Origin: JBKDZR01 sp047971485 | Lineage (GTDB): Bacteria; Pseudomonadota; Alphaproteobacteria; Rhodobacterales; Rhodobacteraceae | DNA: 7,715 nucleotides | Reading direction: 5' to 3' | NCBI GenBank assembly: GCA_047971485.1 | Contig: JBKDZR010000141.1 | Coordinates: forward strand, 1 to 7,715 | In this document: positions 6,306 through 7,715 of the stretch, piece by piece | Numbering within the stretch: position 1 is the first letter of the stretch | Layout: each line of letters opens with the position of its first letter | The notes under the pieces: model-generated | Seen by the model: the letters and a program-made list of their open reading frames with translations, nothing else | The model's database searches: none | Told to the model about the DNA's origin: nothing | Made by a program: the position numbers and the translations under genes

Positions 6306-7502
6306 ATGTTATTGAAAATAAATAGTTTCTCTCGGATTTCCGTTTTCTGCGGCATTTTGTCCGTCCTGCCGGTCACTGCCAATGCACAGTCATTGGAAGC
6401 CCCCTCGTCTGCGCCTGAGATTGAGGCTTTGGCCAAACAGCTTGAGCTGTTCGTGATGCCCCGCTCGGGCCCGTTTCGGCCCGATCAGATCGCCGTCACC
6501 CAGCAGGCGCTGATCACCGCCTGGGCGCGTTCGGGCCATGCCGATGCACAGTCCGAATCCTTCACCCATTGGGATGAGGACGGGGCGATCCCGCCGGCTT
6601 GTGTGGCCTGTCATTCCGGCGCCGGGTTCCGCGCTTTTCATGGCCTTGATGGCAGCACGCCGGGGTTGCCTGCCGCGCCGATGCCGACCGGTGGTGTGGT
6701 CGATTGCGCGACTTGTCACGATCCGAACCTGGGCGGCGTGACGGAGCTGCGCCTGCCCAGCGGTGTGATGCATCCGGTCAGTTCACCCGCCGAGGCGGCC
6801 TGCCTGACCTGCCACCAGGGGCGGACCTCTGGTGTCCAGGTTGGCCAGGCCACGGGTGGTGAAGGTGGGGTTGATACGCCTGACCCCAAACTGTCCTTCA
6901 TCAACCCCCATTATGCTCTGGCCGGGGCCGTCTGGTTGGGCGGCTATGCGGGCGGGGGCTATCACTATCCGGACCGGGACTATTCCGGCCGGTTCTTCCA
7001 TGCCCGTCCCGTCGCAACCTGTGTTTCGTGCCACGAGCCGCATTCCCTGGAGGTAGCCGAGGCAACCTGCCGCACCTGCCATGAGACCGGTACATTCGCC
7101 GATATCCGCATCTCGCGTGTCAGCCACGACGGCAGTGGCAATCTTGGGCAAGGGATCCACGCCGATATCGCCGCCAATGCCCAGCGTCTGCAGGGTCTGT
7201 TGCTGGACTATGCCAAGGGTGTGGCCGGCACGGCGCTTGTCTATGACGGTGCCCGCCATCCGTATTTTTTCGCCGATGCAAACGGTGACGGGCGCGCGGA
7301 TGAGGCCGAGGGCCGCCCGGTGGGGTATAACGCGTGGACACCGCGGTTGCTGCGCGCGGCCTATAACTGGAAATTCGTGACGGCCGATACCGGCGCCTAT
7401 GCCCACAACCCGCATTACGCACTGGAGCTGCTTTATGATTCCATGGAGGATCTTGCACAGGCCATGGGGGAAGATTTCGGTGCCTGGGGTCTGACGCGCT
7501 AA
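6306..7502 (+). CDS. Exported pentahaem c-type cytochrome
   Basis: This encodes 398 residues. A Sec signal peptide is clear: Lys4 and Arg10, a hydrophobic core at about 11-22, and a likely cut after Ala27 (TANA/QS). Five CXXCH haem c sites follow: CVACH (99-103), CATCH (134-138), CLTCH (166-170), CVSCH (239-243) and CRTCH (255-259). Other histidines that could be distal ligands include those in MHP (156), NPHY (202), FFHAR (232) and EPHS (246). The NPHY...YHYP...FFHARP...CVSCHEPHSLEV run and the C-terminal YNWKF...YAHNPHYALELLYDSMEDL resemble a multihaem cytochrome family found in respiratory and metal-reducing bacteria, as recalled. A canonical EF-hand-like loop, DxNxDGxxDxxE, occurs at 324-335. 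The C-terminal 135 residues have no haem site. ATG at 6306 is preceded by GAGG at about 9 bases, and the signal peptide begins there. Exact redox partner and substrate cannot be read from the sequence. Confidence 0.92.
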   Translation: MLLKINSFSRISVFCGILSVLPVTANAQSLEAPSSAPEIEALAKQLELFVMPRSGPFRPDQIAVTQQALITAWARSGHADAQSESFTHWDEDGAIPPACVACHSGAGFRAFHGLDGSTPGLPAAPMPTGGVVDCATCHDPNLGGVTELRLPSGVMHPVSSPAEAACLTCHQGRTSGVQVGQATGGEGGVDTPDPKLSFINPHYALAGAVWLGGYAGGGYHYPDRDYSGRFFHARPVATCVSCHEPHSLEVAEATCRTCHETGTFADIRISRVSHDGSGNLGQGIHADIAANAQRLQGLLLDYAKGVAGTALVYDGARHPYFFADANGDGRADEAEGRPVGYNAWTPRLLRAAYNWKFVTADTGAYAHNPHYALELLYDSMEDLAQAMGEDFGAWGLTR

Positions 7503-7543
7503 TCCGCGTCGGCGTGTCTTGGTTTGGTCTGGGCCTGGTGTGC

Positions 7544-7563
7544 GGGGGGCAAAAAGCCACCCC
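7544..7563 (+). terminator. Weak hairpin downstream of the cytochrome gene
   Basis: GGGG and GGC (7544-7550) can pair with GCC and CCCC (7556-7563) around an AAAAA loop, with one bulged A at 7559. It begins 41 bases after the cytochrome stop, where a terminator would be expected. There is no run of T after the stem, so intrinsic termination is uncertain. Confidence 0.3.
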
Positions 7564-7597
7564 TGTCCGTGAAGGCTGCGGAGGATGCGCGCGTCTT

Positions 7598-7715
7598 AGC
7601 AGGCTGCTGAAAAAGTCTCGGGCATCTCCGTTTTCAGCGGTGAGCCCGGAAAATTGTTCTCGACCACCAACCATGGCACGGGCGACCAGCCCGGGCCGCG
7701 CACGACCCTCCCCTC
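7598..7715. mobile_element. Probable insertion sequence terminus, cut by the window edge
   Basis: The string AGCAGGCTGCTGAAAAAGTC begins at 7598. This type of sequence is a recurrent terminal inverted repeat of IS5/IS1182-like elements in proteobacteria, as recalled, and in that orientation the element would extend rightward out of the window. The remaining 98 bases contain no transposase segment that I recognise in any frame. The other end, the transposase and any target duplication are not visible, so family assignment is tentative and a lone remnant end is possible. Confidence 0.45.

Noticed and set aside
6306..6389. Lipoprotein signal on the cytochrome because of Cys15
   Set aside because: The residues before Cys15 (SVF) do not fit a lipobox, and a standard signal peptidase site TANA/QS follows.
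7120..7674. 184-residue minus-strand open frame crossing the cytochrome 3' end and the IS boundary
   Set aside because: It is antisense to a clear cytochrome gene and joins unrelated segments across the presumed IS end; not a transposase match.

Overview
The window is GC-rich and densely packed. Its codon use and protein sequences suggest an alphaproteobacterium, most likely of the Rhodobacterales; that placement is inference. Its core is a complete operon on the minus strand for a Na+-translocating NADH:quinone oxidoreductase (Na+-NQR), in the order nqrA-nqrB-nqrC-nqrD-nqrE-nqrF, followed by the maturation factor nqrM and a gene for a small protein with two CBS domains. Neighbouring genes overlap by 4 to 8 bases or sit 3 bases apart, except for 55 bases between nqrF and nqrM, so they are almost certainly co-transcribed and translationally coupled.

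Layout, left to right: 1-131 is the 3' end of a plus-strand gene, perhaps a RibB-like riboflavin biosynthesis enzyme. 132-243 is a short convergent intergenic region with a 40-base imperfect inverted repeat. 244-6159 is the nqr operon, read right to left. 6160-6305 is a divergent promoter region with a perfect 12-bp AT-rich palindrome. 6306-7502 is a plus-strand gene for an exported cytochrome c with five CXXCH haem sites. 7503-7597 is intergenic with a weak hairpin. From about 7598 to the edge lies what looks like the terminus of an insertion sequence.

How the parts work together: in canonical Na+-NQR, NqrF takes electrons from NADH (FAD, 2Fe-2S), passes them to the NqrD/NqrE iron-sulfur centre, then to the covalent FMN of NqrC, the covalent FMN of NqrB, riboflavin and finally quinone. 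Here NqrF, NqrD, NqrE, NqrC and NqrM keep their diagnostic cofactor residues. NqrB is only 258 residues against about 410 in Vibrio. It has lost its N-terminal extension and the whole segment that carries the FMN-accepting threonine. NqrA is also divergent at a normally conserved motif. So this is a compact, non-canonical NQR, beside a divergently transcribed periplasmic multihaem cytochrome. One testable idea is that electrons leave the NqrC flavin on the periplasmic side by a different route, possibly through this cytochrome, by analogy with Rnf complexes that have an associated multihaem cytochrome. The sequence does not prove this.
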